From NCBI RefSeq assembly GCF_031450785.1, contig NZ_JARTWB010000003.1, positions 558,001 through 622,000 of the forward strand: a stretch of DNA of 64,000 nucleotides, read 5' to 3'. The DNA is from Caballeronia sp. LZ062 (lineage in GTDB: Bacteria > Pseudomonadota > Gammaproteobacteria > Burkholderiales > Burkholderiaceae). A program made the position numbers and the translations under genes. Each line of letters opens with the position of its first letter. Within the stretch, counting starts at the first letter, position 1. Positions 25,051 through 34,517 of the stretch are shown piece after piece. Under the pieces are notes generated by a model, which was not told the DNA's origin, made no database searches, and saw only the letters and a list, made by a program, of their open reading frames with translations.

Positions 25051-26085
25051 ATGGAAGCACTGGTTCTCGAAGAAGCACGCCGCATCAGCTTGCGCCCGTT
25101 TAGCCTGCCGCAAGTCGTGGGTCCGCGTGACGTGCGCATACGCATTCACACGGTCGGCATTTGCGGAAGCGATGTTCACTACTATCAGCATGGACGCATC
25201 GGTCCGTTCGTCGTCAATGAGCCGATGGTTCTCGGGCATGAGGCGTCGGGGACCGTGGTGGAAGTCGGCGAGGAAGTGACGCATCTCAAGGCGGGCGACC
25301 GCGTGTGCATGGAGCCGGGCGTGCCCGATACGGAATCCCGTGCATCGCGTGAAGGCATGTACAACCTCGATCCGAAAGTGCGTTTCTGGGCTACGCCGCC
25401 GGTGCATGGTTGCCTCGCGCCTTACGTCGTGCATCCCGCGGCGTTCACCTACAAGCTGCCGGATAACGTGAGCTTTGCCGAAGGCGCGATCGTCGAACCG
25501 CTTTCTATCGGATTGCAGGCCGCGAAGAAGGCCGCGATCAAGCCGGGCGATGTCGCCGTGGTGCTGGGCGCAGGCACCATCGGCATGATGTGCGCGCTCG
25601 CGGCGCTTGCCGGTGGTTGCAGTCGCGCGATCGTGTGCGATCTCGTGCAGGAGAAGCTCGAGCTCATCGGCGCCGTGCAAGGCGTGACGACGGTGAACAT
25701 TCGCGACGAGCGCGTGCAGGACGTCGTTGCGCGACTCACTGACGACTGGGGCGCGAATATCGTCTTCGAGGCGAGCGGCAATGAGAAAGCCTTTGAAGGC
25801 ATCGTCGACCTGCTGTGTCCGGGCGGCTGTCTCGTGCTGGTGGGCATGCCGCAGCGCGCCGTTCCGCTGGATGTGGTCGCGGTGCAGATCAAGGAAGCGC
25901 GAATCGAATCCGTGTTCCGCTACGCAAACATCTTTCCGCGCGCGATTCAACTCATTGCATCGGGCAAGCTGGATGTGAAGCCCTTTATCTCGCGGACCTT
26001 TCCTTTCGCGGAAGGCATCAAGGCATTCGAAGAAGCGGCAAGCGGCGTGCCGACGGATGTGAAAGTCCAGATCGTGATGGAATGA
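25051..26085 (+). CDS. Zinc-dependent sorbitol/xylitol-type dehydrogenase (MDR family)
   Basis: Medium-chain dehydrogenase of 344 residues that likely oxidises a polyol to a 2-ketose. The catalytic zinc ligands are seen in [13 protein letters not shown] (Cys), VLGHEASG (His, Glu) and IVEPLS (Glu). The structural-zinc cysteine cluster is absent, as in sorbitol/xylitol dehydrogenases of animals and fungi. Rossmann motif [10 protein letters not shown] with an Asp at the end of the next strand (IVCDLV), suggesting NAD. Ribosome-binding site AAGGA. With the SDR it could take L-xylulose through xylitol to D-xylulose. Confidence 0.92.
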   Translation: MEALVLEEARRISLRPFSLPQVVGPRDVRIRIHTVGICGSDVHYYQHGRIGPFVVNEPMVLGHEASGTVVEVGEEVTHLKAGDRVCMEPGVPDTESRASREGMYNLDPKVRFWATPPVHGCLAPYVVHPAAFTYKLPDNVSFAEGAIVEPLSIGLQAAKKAAIKPGDVAVVLGAGTIGMMCALAALAGGCSRAIVCDLVQEKLELIGAVQGVTTVNIRDERVQDVVARLTDDWGANIVFEASGNEKAFEGIVDLLCPGGCLVLVGMPQRAVPLDVVAVQIKEARIESVFRYANIFPRAIQLIASGKLDVKPFISRTFPFAEGIKAFEEAASGVPTDVKVQIVME

Positions 26086-26120
26086 CGAAGCGATAACCCG
26101 AGCTGACCGGAGACGCGAGC

Positions 26121-27212
26121 ATGAGCACGGCATCGACTGACAACAGTGGCGAAATGACGGCTATCGTATGCCGCGCACCGAAGGACTATCGCGTCGAACG
26201 CGTGCAGCGTCCCCGCGCCGGCCGCAATGAAGTGGTCATTCGCATTGCGGCATGCGGCATATGCGCAAGCGACTGCAAATGCTGGTCGGGCGCCAAGATG
26301 TTCTGGGGCGGCCCTAACCCGTGGGTCAAGGCGCCCGTTATACCCGGCCACGAATTCTTCGGTTATGTGGAGGAACTGGGCGAGGGCGCGGCCGAGCACT
26401 TCGGCGTGCAGGTGGGCGACAGAGTGATCGCCGAGCAGATCGTGCCTTGCGCGAAGTGCCGCTACTGCAAGTCGGGACAGTACTGGATGTGCGAAGTGCA
26501 CAACATTTTCGGTTTCCAGCGTGAAGTCGCGGACGGCGGCATGGCCGAATATATGCGCTTTCCGCCGACCGCCATCGTGCACAAGATACCGGACGGTATC
26601 TCGCTCGAAGACGCGGCGATCATCGAACCCCTCGCGTGTGCGATTCACACCGTCAATCGCGGCGACATCCAGTTGAGCGACGTGGTGGTCATCGCAGGCG
26701 CGGGACCACTCGGATTGATGATGGTGCAGGTTGCACATCTCAAGACGCCGAAGAAGCTCGTGGTCATCGATCTCGTCGATGAGCGCCTCGAACTCGCACG
26801 CGAATATGGCGCGGACGTGACTATCAATCCGAAGACCGACAATGCGCTGGAGATGATTCGCTCGATCACGGATCAATACGGCTGCGACGTGTACATCGAG
26901 ACGACGGGCTCGCCGACTGGCGTCTCGCAAGGGCTGGACTTGATTCGCAAGCTGGGACGCTTCGTCGAGTTCTCGGTGTTTGGCAGCGACACGACTGTCG
27001 ACTGGTCGATCATCGGCGATCGCAAGGAACTCGACGTACGCGGCGCGCATCTTGGCCCGTATTGCTATCCGATTGCGATCGATCTTCTGGCGCGCGGGCT
27101 CGTGACTTCGAAGGGCATCGTCACGCACGGCTTTGCGCTCGAAGAATGGGACGCGGCTATCGAGGTCGCCAATTCACTCGATTCGATCAAAGTGCTCTTG
27201 CGGCCGAAGTGA
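26121..27212 (+). CDS. Zinc-binding alcohol dehydrogenase, erythritol/L-threitol dehydrogenase type
   Basis: MDR-family enzyme of 363 residues. Catalytic zinc: ACGICASDCKCW and PGHEFFG. Unlike its neighbour it keeps the four structural-zinc cysteines (CAKCRYCKSGQYWMC). The pattern SGAKMFWGGPNPWVKAPVIPG and QREVADGGMAEY is that of proteins annotated as erythritol/L-threitol dehydrogenase, which make L-erythrulose. Rossmann VIAGAGPLGLM with Asp in VVIDLVD. Last gene of the operon, with GGAGA ahead; a strong hairpin follows at 27295. Substrate assignment rests on family resemblance only. Confidence 0.88.
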   Translation: MSTASTDNSGEMTAIVCRAPKDYRVERVQRPRAGRNEVVIRIAACGICASDCKCWSGAKMFWGGPNPWVKAPVIPGHEFFGYVEELGEGAAEHFGVQVGDRVIAEQIVPCAKCRYCKSGQYWMCEVHNIFGFQREVADGGMAEYMRFPPTAIVHKIPDGISLEDAAIIEPLACAIHTVNRGDIQLSDVVVIAGAGPLGLMMVQVAHLKTPKKLVVIDLVDERLELAREYGADVTINPKTDNALEMIRSITDQYGCDVYIETTGSPTGVSQGLDLIRKLGRFVEFSVFGSDTTVDWSIIGDRKELDVRGAHLGPYCYPIAIDLLARGLVTSKGIVTHGFALEEWDAAIEVANSLDSIKVLLRPK

Positions 27213-27294
27213 TCGCCGCGCGAAGGGTCGGGCGGATTTGCAGCGCACTCCGCCTACCTGTCAGCCAGCCTCATCTATTGAACTCAGTGTCCGG

Positions 27295-27324
27295 GTCCGC
27301 CGCCTTCGAATGAACGCGGCGGAC
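27295..27324 (+). terminator. Terminator hairpin after the polyol operon
   Basis: GTCCGCCGC (27295-27303) pairs perfectly with GCGGCGGAC (27316-27324) across a 12-base loop, followed by a T-rich stretch (ATTTGCTTTGG). It lies 82 bp after the last dehydrogenase stop. Confidence 0.65.
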
Positions 27325-27326
27325 AT

Positions 27327-27638
27327 TTGCTTTGGCTCGCCTTTTGCTCTATCAACAAACGTATAGCCTGCTCGATACCGCTCTCCCAGGACACGGCAGT
27401 GAATTCATGCTTCCATATTCGGGTGCTGTCCGGCGCACTTTCCGGGTGTGCGGAAGACGGCATCAGAATTCAAATCGCGCCCGGCATCTACCAGGCGTAC
27501 CGCGAGGACGACACACTCACGTTCGTCGATGCAGACCCGCGAATGTGCGGCACGGTGACGGTCGACTTGCGCGAATACGCCGATTTCAGCCCCATTCCGG
27601 ATGACCTTACGTCCAACGGACTCATAGAGATTCTTTGA
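27327..27638 (+). CDS. Doubtful small ORF, possibly a gene remnant
   Basis: Not recognised. The first 40 residues of this 103-residue frame look random, but the rest (RIQIAPGIYQAYREDDTLTF, then TVDLREYADFSPIPDD and a hydrophobic tail GLIEIL) looks like genuine protein sequence. There is no ribosome-binding site at the ATG and it begins right beside the terminator stem. It may be the 3' remnant of a decayed gene. Confidence 0.3.
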   Translation: MLWLAFCSINKRIACSIPLSQDTAVNSCFHIRVLSGALSGCAEDGIRIQIAPGIYQAYREDDTLTFVDADPRMCGTVTVDLREYADFSPIPDDLTSNGLIEIL

Positions 27639-27961
27639 TCCAAGGAGAACAACGCGTCCCTCGAAGACTCTTTTGTCGTTCAAGACCCTGCAACTAACGG
27701 TCCATCGCAACACCGTCCAGACTAATTTTGAAAGCCCGTCGCGAGGCCGAGTGAATATGCGAACATGTCATCCGTCATCCAAGCTCGTTTCTTAAACCGG
27801 CGCTACAATCCCCTGTCCCTGTAATACCTGCCAATGGCGTCCTACCGTTGAGAACGTGTCAACCACGAATCAACGCGAAGTACCACCAGACGCCGAATGC
27901 CATCGCACGCAGCCCGCGATCGCGCTGTTCGCTCAATCCAATGCATAAGCCGGAGCCGCTC

Positions 27962-28417
27962 ATGACTACGCTTTCGATCAATGGTCAGTCACACACTGTC
28001 GACGCGCCCCCAGATATGCCGCTCCTTTGGGTATTACGCGATCTCGTCGGTTTGACCGGCACCAAATTCGGTTGTGGCATCGCGCAATGCGGCGCTTGCA
28101 CCGTGCATCTCGATGGCGTCGCCATACGTTCCTGCGTGCTGCCGGTCGCGGCTATCGGCGACAAGAAGATCACGACGATCGAAGCCGTCGGTGCCACACC
28201 CGCCGGAAAGAAAGTGCAGGACGCATGGAATCAGCTCGATGTCGTTCAATGCGGCTATTGCCAGTCCGGACAAGTCATGTCCGCTGCCGCATTGATTGCA
28301 GCGGTTCCCAATCCGACCGATGCCGATATCGACGCGGCCATGACCGGCAACATCTGCCGCTGCGGAACCTATAACCGCATTCGCGCGGCCATCAAGCAAG
28401 CAGCGAAGGGAGCGTGA
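27962..28417 (+). CDS. [2Fe-2S] subunit of a xanthine-dehydrogenase-family molybdenum hydroxylase (IorA-like)
   Basis: Small iron-sulfur subunit, 151 residues. Two clusters are evident: plant-ferredoxin type [17 protein letters not shown] (about residues 38-54) and the helical type QCGYCQSGQ with GNICRCGTY (about 97-140). It carries electrons from the molybdenum centre of the next gene product to the cytochrome. No signal peptide, so it would have to travel with its Tat-exported partner. Start at 27962 follows CCGGAGC; an upstream frame adds unrelated residues. The next gene starts two bases after the stop. Confidence 0.93.
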   Translation: MTTLSINGQSHTVDAPPDMPLLWVLRDLVGLTGTKFGCGIAQCGACTVHLDGVAIRSCVLPVAAIGDKKITTIEAVGATPAGKKVQDAWNQLDVVQCGYCQSGQVMSAAALIAAVPNPTDADIDAAMTGNICRCGTYNRIRAAIKQAAKGA

Positions 28418-28418
28418 C

Positions 28419-30659
28419 ATGTCGCGAGGCCTACTCGAAGCAGGACGTCACGCGGCGCCTGCGGGATTTTCACGCCGCTCGTTCCTCAAGCTTGGACTGA
28501 CAGCGGGCGTGACGGCGAGCGGTGGATTTCTGATTGGCTTCAGCTTGCCCGCCGTCAGTCAGGACCAGGTCAAAGGCAAGTCGGTCATTGGCGGCGATGG
28601 CGTGGAAGCGCCTCAGGCAGGCGTATTCGAACCCAATGCGTTCGTGCAGATCGACAAGACGGGCAAGGTCGTGCTCGTCATTCCGAAGGTGGAAATGGGG
28701 CAGGGCGTCTATACGTCCTTGCCGATGTTGATCGCCGAAGAACTCGAAGTGCCGGTCGAGAGCGTCACCATCGACCACGCGCCGCCCGATGAGAAGCGCT
28801 TCATGGATCCGCTGTTGGGCGGTCAATTGACAGGCGGCTCGACATCCATCCGATATGCGTGGGAGCCCATGCGTAAGGCAGGCGCGGCTGCGCGCATGAT
28901 GCTCGTTGCGGCGGCGGCGCAGCAATGGCAATGCGATGCATCGACATGTCATGCGCAAGGCGGCAAGGTGATTCATGCTTCGGGCGATCGCAGCGCGAGC
29001 TATGGTGGACTCGCGCAAGCGGCGGCAAGTATGCCGGTTCCGCAAGACAAAGATATCAAGCTCAAAGACCCGAAAGACTTCAAGATCATCGGCACGCAAG
29101 TCAGGCGTCTTGATTCGCCCGAAAAGGTCGATGGCACGGCAATGTTCGGTCTCGACGTGCGCTTGCCGGACATGGTCTATGCGGCCATCGTCAATTGTCC
29201 GGTATTCGGTGGCAAGCTCGCATCCGTCGACGACACGAACGCGAAGAAGATTCCCGGCGTGCGACAAGTGATCAAGTTCGACAATGGCGTTGCAGTGGTC
29301 GGCGATCACACGTGGGCCGCGAAGCGGGGCGCCGCAGCCTTGTCGATACATTGGGACGAGGGTGCGGACGCCAAGGTATCGATGAATCAGATCATCGACG
29401 AACTGGCGCAGGCATCGCAGAAGTCAGGCGCCGTCGCACGAAAGGATGGAGACGTAGGCAAGGGCTTCGGCGATGCGAAAACACGCGTCGATGCGGTCTA
29501 TCAACAGCCGTTCCTCGCCCACGCCACGATGGAACCGGTGAACTGCACCGTGCACGTGCGCCCCGATGGCTGCGATATCTGGCTCGGCACGCAAGTGCCG
29601 ACGCGTATCGTCGACGCGGGCGTCGCCATTACCGGATTGCCGCGCGACAAGATCGTGCTGCACAACCATCTACTTGGCGGCGGCTTCGGCAGGCGGCTCG
29701 AAGTGGACATGGCGACGCAGGCGCTCAAGATCGGCAAGCAGCTCGGCGTGCCGGTCAAAGTCACGTGGTCGCGCGAGGAAGACATTCAGCACGACATGTA
29801 TCGGCCGTACTACTACGACAAGCTCTCTGCCGGCCTCGATGCGAATGGCAAGCCGATTGCCTGGACGCATCGCATCGTGGGTTCGTCCATCATGGCGAGA
29901 TTCGCACCGCCCGCCTACAAGAACGGCATCGATCCGGATGCCATCGAAGTCGCGTCCGATCTTCCTTATGACTTGCCCAATCAGGTGATTGAATACGTGC
30001 GCCAGGAGCCGCGCCATGTGCCGACCGCTTTTTGGCGCGGCGTGGGCCCGACGCGCGGCACGTTCGTCGTCGAGAGTTTCATCGACGAACTGGCCGCGCA
30101 AGCGAAGGTCGACCCCGTGCAATATCGGCGTGATCTGCTCGGCAAGACACCGCGTGCGCGCAACGTGCTGGATGTCGCGACCCAAGCGGCCGGCTGGGGC
30201 AAGCAATCAGTGCCGCAGGGTCAAGGGCGCGGTGTCTCCGTCATGCATGCGTTCGGCAGTTTCTTCTCAGTGGTCGCGGATGTCACCGTCAACAAGGACG
30301 GCGAGGTGCGCGTGAATCGCATCGTGTGCGCGGTGGATTGCGGCATGGTCGTCAATCCCAACACGGTGGAAGCGCAAGTGCAAGGCGGGATCATCTTCGG
30401 CATCACGGCGGCGCTGTATAGCGAGATCCTGATCGAGAATGGCCGCGTTCAGCAGAGCAACTTCACCGACTATCGAATGTTGCGCATAGACGAAACGCCG
30501 CCCATCGAAGTGCATATCGTCAAGAGCACCGAGGCGCCAGGAGGCATCGGCGAGCCCGGCACAGCCGCGCTTGCGCCTGCGATCACGAACGCGATCTACG
30601 CCGCAACGGGAAAGCGCCTCAGGAAGTTACCGGTCGGCAACCAGCTGCGAAGCGCCTAA
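28419..30659 (+). CDS. Molybdopterin-binding large subunit, IorB/aldehyde dehydrogenase-like, Tat-exported
   Basis: Catalytic subunit of 746 residues. It begins with a twin-arginine signal (FSRRSFLKLGLTAGV, residues 17-31) followed by a hydrophobic stretch, so the folded enzyme is exported. The body has the split molybdenum domains of this family: QIDKTGKVVLVIPKVEMGQG, HATMEPVNC, LLGGGFGRRLEVD, and the cofactor-proximal glutamate in APGGIGEPGT near the end. IorB-type enzymes oxidise N-heterocycles or aldehydes using water. Coding GGGAGCG precedes the ATG. The true substrate is open: isoquinoline-like heterocycles, nicotinate or aldehydes. Confidence 0.93.
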   Translation: MSRGLLEAGRHAAPAGFSRRSFLKLGLTAGVTASGGFLIGFSLPAVSQDQVKGKSVIGGDGVEAPQAGVFEPNAFVQIDKTGKVVLVIPKVEMGQGVYTSLPMLIAEELEVPVESVTIDHAPPDEKRFMDPLLGGQLTGGSTSIRYAWEPMRKAGAAARMMLVAAAAQQWQCDASTCHAQGGKVIHASGDRSASYGGLAQAAASMPVPQDKDIKLKDPKDFKIIGTQVRRLDSPEKVDGTAMFGLDVRLPDMVYAAIVNCPVFGGKLASVDDTNAKKIPGVRQVIKFDNGVAVVGDHTWAAKRGAAALSIHWDEGADAKVSMNQIIDELAQASQKSGAVARKDGDVGKGFGDAKTRVDAVYQQPFLAHATMEPVNCTVHVRPDGCDIWLGTQVPTRIVDAGVAITGLPRDKIVLHNHLLGGGFGRRLEVDMATQALKIGKQLGVPVKVTWSREEDIQHDMYRPYYYDKLSAGLDANGKPIAWTHRIVGSSIMARFAPPAYKNGIDPDAIEVASDLPYDLPNQVIEYVRQEPRHVPTAFWRGVGPTRGTFVVESFIDELAAQAKVDPVQYRRDLLGKTPRARNVLDVATQAAGWGKQSVPQGQGRGVSVMHAFGSFFSVVADVTVNKDGEVRVNRIVCAVDCGMVVNPNTVEAQVQGGIIFGITAALYSEILIENGRVQQSNFTDYRMLRIDETPPIEVHIVKSTEAPGGIGEPGTAALAPAITNAIYAATGKRLRKLPVGNQLRSA

Positions 30660-30670
30660 GGAGACCCGCC

Positions 30671-31966
30671 ATGAAATTTGTTCTCAAGCCTTTCACGGCC
30701 GCGCTTCTTGCAGCGAACCTCGCGCTGGCGGCAGCGCCGTTGGCTGCGCACGCCGATACGACGAACGACACTCTGGTCACGCGCGGCGCTTATCTCGCGA
30801 AAGCGGGCGATTGCATCGCCTGTCATTCGGCGCCGCGCGGCAAGCCCATGGCAGGCGGCCTGCCGATGACCACACCCCTCGGCGCCATCTATACGACGAA
30901 CATCACGCCGGACCCGGACACCGGCATCGGCCGCTATAGCGAAGAGGATTTCGCACGCGCGCTGCGCGAAGGCGTTGCGAAGGACGGCCACAATCTCTAT
31001 CCGGCCATGCCGTATCCGTCTTACGCAAAGATCAACGACGAGGACATGCACGCGCTCTACGCGTACTTCATGCATGGCGTGACGCCGGTGAAGCAGGCGA
31101 ATCGCGCGTCCGATATCAAGTGGCCCCTTAACATGCGCTGGCCGCTCAAGCTTTGGAACGCGGTATTCCTCGACAAGGGCGTGTATAAGGACAAGGCGGG
31201 CAAGGATGTAGCCTGGAATCGCGGGGCCTATCTGACTCAAGGCCTCGGACACTGCGGAGCGTGCCATACGCCGCGAGGGATTGCGTTCCAGGAGAAGGGG
31301 CTCGACGAAAGCACCTCTACCTACCTGACTGGCGGCGTGCTCGACAACTGGTTCGGCTCGAATCTGACCGGTGAGCACAACACGGGGCTCGGGCGCTGGT
31401 CGGAGCAGGACCTGGCCACGTTCCTGAAGACCGGCGCGAACGCGCACGCAACCGCGTTCGGTTCGATGACGAGTGTGGTCAACAACAGCACGCAATCGCT
31501 CAGCGACGGCGACATCACTGCAATGGCGCACTACCTCAAGTCATTGCCGGCGGCAGGCGGAAACGGCAACGCGCCTTATTCATATGATCCGAAGGCGACA
31601 AAAGTGTCTTTGACGCGGCCCTCGGCATCGGACTCCGGCGCGCGCGTCTATGCGGCGTTCTGCATGCACTGCCATGGCGTCGATGGCCGCGGTTTCGCGC
31701 CGATGCTGTCACCGTTGGCGGGCAATCCAAACCTGTTGGAGAAGGATGCTTCTTCGCTCATCAACGTGACGCTCAACGGCACCGAAGATCTCGTCATTCA
31801 GGGAGTGCCGGCACCGTACCCGATGCCTCGCTATGCGCCGGTTCTGAATGATCAGCAGATAGCGGATGTGGTGACTTTCATCCGCGGTGCGTGGAACAAC
31901 AACATGCCGGCGGTGCAGCCCGAGGACGTGGCAAAGATGCGCAAAGCCACTCAGGCTGCGCGATAG
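30671..31966 (+). CDS. Triheme cytochrome c, electron acceptor of the molybdenum hydroxylase
   Basis: Periplasmic or membrane-associated cytochrome of 431 residues with a signal peptide (FTAALLAANLALAAAPLAAHA). Three CxxCH heme sites: CIACH (about residue 47), CGACH (about 198) and CMHCH (about 330), with matching axial Met candidates such as GGLPMTTP. Same layout as the cytochrome subunits of acetic-acid-bacterial alcohol/aldehyde dehydrogenases. It starts 11 bases after the large subunit behind AAGGAG, so the three genes form one operon and electrons should pass to the respiratory chain. Confidence 0.94.
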   Translation: MKFVLKPFTAALLAANLALAAAPLAAHADTTNDTLVTRGAYLAKAGDCIACHSAPRGKPMAGGLPMTTPLGAIYTTNITPDPDTGIGRYSEEDFARALREGVAKDGHNLYPAMPYPSYAKINDEDMHALYAYFMHGVTPVKQANRASDIKWPLNMRWPLKLWNAVFLDKGVYKDKAGKDVAWNRGAYLTQGLGHCGACHTPRGIAFQEKGLDESTSTYLTGGVLDNWFGSNLTGEHNTGLGRWSEQDLATFLKTGANAHATAFGSMTSVVNNSTQSLSDGDITAMAHYLKSLPAAGGNGNAPYSYDPKATKVSLTRPSASDSGARVYAAFCMHCHGVDGRGFAPMLSPLAGNPNLLEKDASSLINVTLNGTEDLVIQGVPAPYPMPRYAPVLNDQQIADVVTFIRGAWNNNMPAVQPEDVAKMRKATQAAR

Positions 31967-31991
31967 TGGCCGTTCCATCAGTTCCGACGAA

Positions 31992-32261
31992 TCAGGAAGA
32001 GAAATCGATCACGTCGAGGTGAATCGAGTTTGAAGGATGCGCCAGGAACTTGCGATGCACGCGCGCACTGATGCGCTCGTAGCCGTCGTTGAATGCTTTG
32101 AGAAGGCGCTCGTCGCTCGCCCCGACGGGCGCCCAGAAGCATTGTTCTAGCGCCTTGCGCGTGATGTTGCAGTGAATCTCCCGTTCGCGGGAAAAGGCGA
32201 CAAAACTGACGGAAGTGCGGTCCGCCGAAATCGTCGCGTTGATGCAGAGCTTGCTTGTCAT
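31992..32261 (-). CDS. DUF1488 family protein
   Basis: An 89-residue soluble protein. The block VSFVAFSREREIHCNITRKA, then LEQCFWAPVGASDERLLKAFND and the C-terminal hydrophobic strand HLDVIDF match small DUF1488 proteins, whose function is unknown. Convergent with the cytochrome gene (25 bases apart). No ribosome-binding site stands out. Confidence 0.75.
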   Translation of the reverse strand: MTSKLCINATISADRTSVSFVAFSREREIHCNITRKALEQCFWAPVGASDERLLKAFNDGYERISARVHRKFLAHPSNSIHLDVIDFSS

Positions 32262-32579
32262 GATTCGACAGGAGTGTGCGTTTCGCTGCTTTTATTTTGT
32301 CAGAAATCAGGCAGCGTGCGCGTGCTCCTTCCTTTGCAACGTACGGCAGCCGCCATAGCGCTGATAGCACTTTATCGAACGTTCGTTCGCTAAGCGGTAA
32401 TCAGTGCCCGCTCGACAAAAGCGGGGCAAGAAATTAAAACGCACCTTGCTCAGGTGTACTACCCTTAGAACGGTCCTTCGTCGAAGCGGGCGCAGGCGGT
32501 CGATCGCGCTCGCATCCCTTGCCATAACGTCAACACGCGATGCGAGACGGGCGCGCATTGCGACAAGCCGGAGCGGAGC
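32262..32579. other. Intergenic region between divergent DUF1488 and DUF3331 genes
   Basis: About 318 bp holding both divergent promoters. No further gene is supported and no clear operator is seen. Confidence 0.4.
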
Positions 32580-33008
32580 ATGAAGCATCCCTCTCTGATG
32601 GATCCGTGGAGCGGTACCCTCGCTATGCTCGACGATGGATCGAGCCCCCGCGGCCGTTCGAACCAGCCGGCGTCTTCGTTGACGCAGTCTGCCGTCGCTG
32701 GCGGTTACGGCAATATGGCGGCACCGAAAGGTCATGCGCCTTCTGCGAACATTAAGTTGCTCGAGCGTTTGAGCGAGTCGACACTTGCGCTTTCCTGGCA
32801 CGATCCGACGTCGTTCAATTATTCCGAGCAGGTGTGGGCGCTTTGTACCGCGCGCAAAGGCGGAGTATGCGCGTTGAGCGGCCAGGCAATCCGGCGCGGG
32901 CAACCTGTCTATCGGCCCCGGCGCGTCGGCAGCTCGGTGCCGCTCAATAGCGGGGCGATGATACTGGCACTTGCACTGGCTCCTGCGGATCGCGAAGCAA
33001 GCGAGTAG
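32580..33008 (+). CDS. DUF3331 domain protein
   Basis: A 142-residue protein, family restricted largely to Burkholderiaceae. The N-terminal half is low-complexity; the conserved part is LALSWHDPTSFNYSEQVW followed by ARKGGVCALSGQAIRRGQPV and YRPR. Two cysteines (ALC and GVC) are in conserved places and could bind metal. Function unknown. Starts after GGAGCGGAGC. Convergent with the amidase gene. Confidence 0.8.
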   Translation: MKHPSLMDPWSGTLAMLDDGSSPRGRSNQPASSLTQSAVAGGYGNMAAPKGHAPSANIKLLERLSESTLALSWHDPTSFNYSEQVWALCTARKGGVCALSGQAIRRGQPVYRPRRVGSSVPLNSGAMILALALAPADREASE

Positions 33009-33050
33009 TCCGCCTCATGCTGATCCACATGAGCAGACCATTCGATTGCG

Positions 33051-34517
33051 TTAGCCAAGCAGCGAACTGCGCATACGCGAATAGCCGCTGGCATGGTCAT
33101 ACGCCAGCCCCATTTGCAGCACCGCAAGGTCCATCTGCGCCGGACCGATGATTTGCAGGCCCGTCGGCAGACCGTTGGGCCCGAACCCGGCGGGCGCGCA
33201 TAATGCCGGCAGCGATGCCATCGTTGCTGGCACGACGGCTTCCATCCAGCGGTGATATGTGTCCATCGTCCGATCGCTGATCGACTGCGGCCAGTGCATC
33301 GCTGCATCGAAAGGAAAGACCTGCGTGGCGGGCATCACCAGAAAGTCGTAGCGTGCGAAAAGCGCGGTGATTGCGCGATACCACGCCGAGCGCTCGCGCA
33401 CGGCGTCGTAGACTTTCTCACCGGATAACCGCAAGCCCCGCTCGACTTCCCACACCGCTTCCGGCTTGAGCTTCGCTCGTCTATCCTCGTCGCGATAGAG
33501 CGCGGCGTTGGTACCCGCAAACGTGAAACTGCGCAGATCGAGCCACGCTTGCCACAAGCGTTCCATATCGAACTCAACGCGTGCCGCTTCTACCGAGCAG
33601 CCTGCAGCCTCGAAGTGGCGCAACGCAGAAGCGCACGTATCGAGCACGCCGGCTTCCATGGGCAAGTGGCCGTCGAGGTCCGCAAGCCAGCCAATGCGCG
33701 TGCCCTTCATATCGCGTTCAAGCGCGCGTGCGAAGTCAGCAGGGTTTTCGCTTCGGCGCGAGAGCGGGGCGCGCGCGTCGAAGCCGGCCTGCACGGAGAG
33801 CAACAGGCCCAGGTCCTCGACTGTCCGCGCGACGGGGCCCGCTACGCTGAACTGCTGAAAGAAAACGTCGTCGCTCGGGCCGTAAGGCACACATCCGGGT
33901 GAACTGCGAAAGCCGAACACGTTGTTGAACGCGGCAGGCGTGCGCAGCGAACCCATCATGTCGGTGCCATCCGCGAAGGGCAGCATACCGAGCGCGACGG
34001 CAACGGCTGCGCCGCCACTGCTGCCGCCCGCCGAGCGGGAGACATCGAATGCATTGCGCGTGGTGCCATACACGGGGTTATAGGTATGACCGCCCAAGCC
34101 GAACTCGGGCGTGTTGGTACGTCCAATGAAGATTGCGCCGGCGCCGCGCATACGTTCGAACACCATGGCGTCGGAGAGATTGCGTTCGCCCGCGAAGAGG
34201 GGCGACCCTTTGGTCGTCACCATGCCCGCGACCGGAAGAATATCCTTGGGCGCTTGCGGAAATCCGTGCAACGGACCCAGGCTTTCGCCGCGCGATAACT
34301 GAGCGTCGCGCTCCAGCGCGAGCGCGAGAAGCACATCCCGATCTTGCATCGCGACGATCGCATTCACCCGAGGATTCAAACGGTCGACGTGCGCAAGATG
34401 AGCCTGCATCACTTCCGCGCATGAGACATCGCGCGCGTGAATGGCTTTCGATAGCGCACAAGCGTCCAGCGATACGATCGGGTCCAGCGGCTGCGGATCA
34501 GAGTTCGTTATAGGCAT
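33051..34517 (-). CDS. Amidase (amidase signature family)
   Basis: Hydrolase of 488 residues that cleaves a C-N amide bond. The Ser-cisSer-Lys triad can be placed: Lys in FPQAPKDILPV (about residue 93), cis-Ser and nucleophile within SRSAGGSSGGAAVAVALG and DMMGSLRTPAAF (about 165-200). Ends with the typical GFGPNGLPTGLQIIGP block. Its start overlaps the end of the mnmD gene by 10 bases on the same strand, so it belongs to the yceH-mnmD unit, though a functional link is not obvious. Could be a general amidase rather than GatA, because gatB/gatC are absent here. Confidence 0.92.
   Translation of the reverse strand: MPITNSDPQPLDPIVSLDACALSKAIHARDVSCAEVMQAHLAHVDRLNPRVNAIVAMQDRDVLLALALERDAQLSRGESLGPLHGFPQAPKDILPVAGMVTTKGSPLFAGERNLSDAMVFERMRGAGAIFIGRTNTPEFGLGGHTYNPVYGTTRNAFDVSRSAGGSSGGAAVAVALGMLPFADGTDMMGSLRTPAAFNNVFGFRSSPGCVPYGPSDDVFFQQFSVAGPVARTVEDLGLLLSVQAGFDARAPLSRRSENPADFARALERDMKGTRIGWLADLDGHLPMEAGVLDTCASALRHFEAAGCSVEAARVEFDMERLWQAWLDLRSFTFAGTNAALYRDEDRRAKLKPEAVWEVERGLRLSGEKVYDAVRERSAWYRAITALFARYDFLVMPATQVFPFDAAMHWPQSISDRTMDTYHRWMEAVVPATMASLPALCAPAGFGPNGLPTGLQIIGPAQMDLAVLQMGLAYDHASGYSRMRSSLLG

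Larger units (their letters stand above)
27213..27961. other. Long intergenic stretch between polyol and molybdenum-hydroxylase operons
   Basis: About 750 bp. It contains a terminator hairpin (27295-27324), a doubtful small ORF (27327-27638), and the upstream region of the [2Fe-2S] gene, with a TACAAT hexamer at 27804-27809 as a possible -10. The base composition of 27640-27900 is visibly more AT-rich than the flanking genes. Confidence 0.5.

Noticed and set aside
27213..27961. Mobile element or attachment site in the long gap
   Set aside because: No transposase, integrase, tRNA or flanking direct repeats seen.
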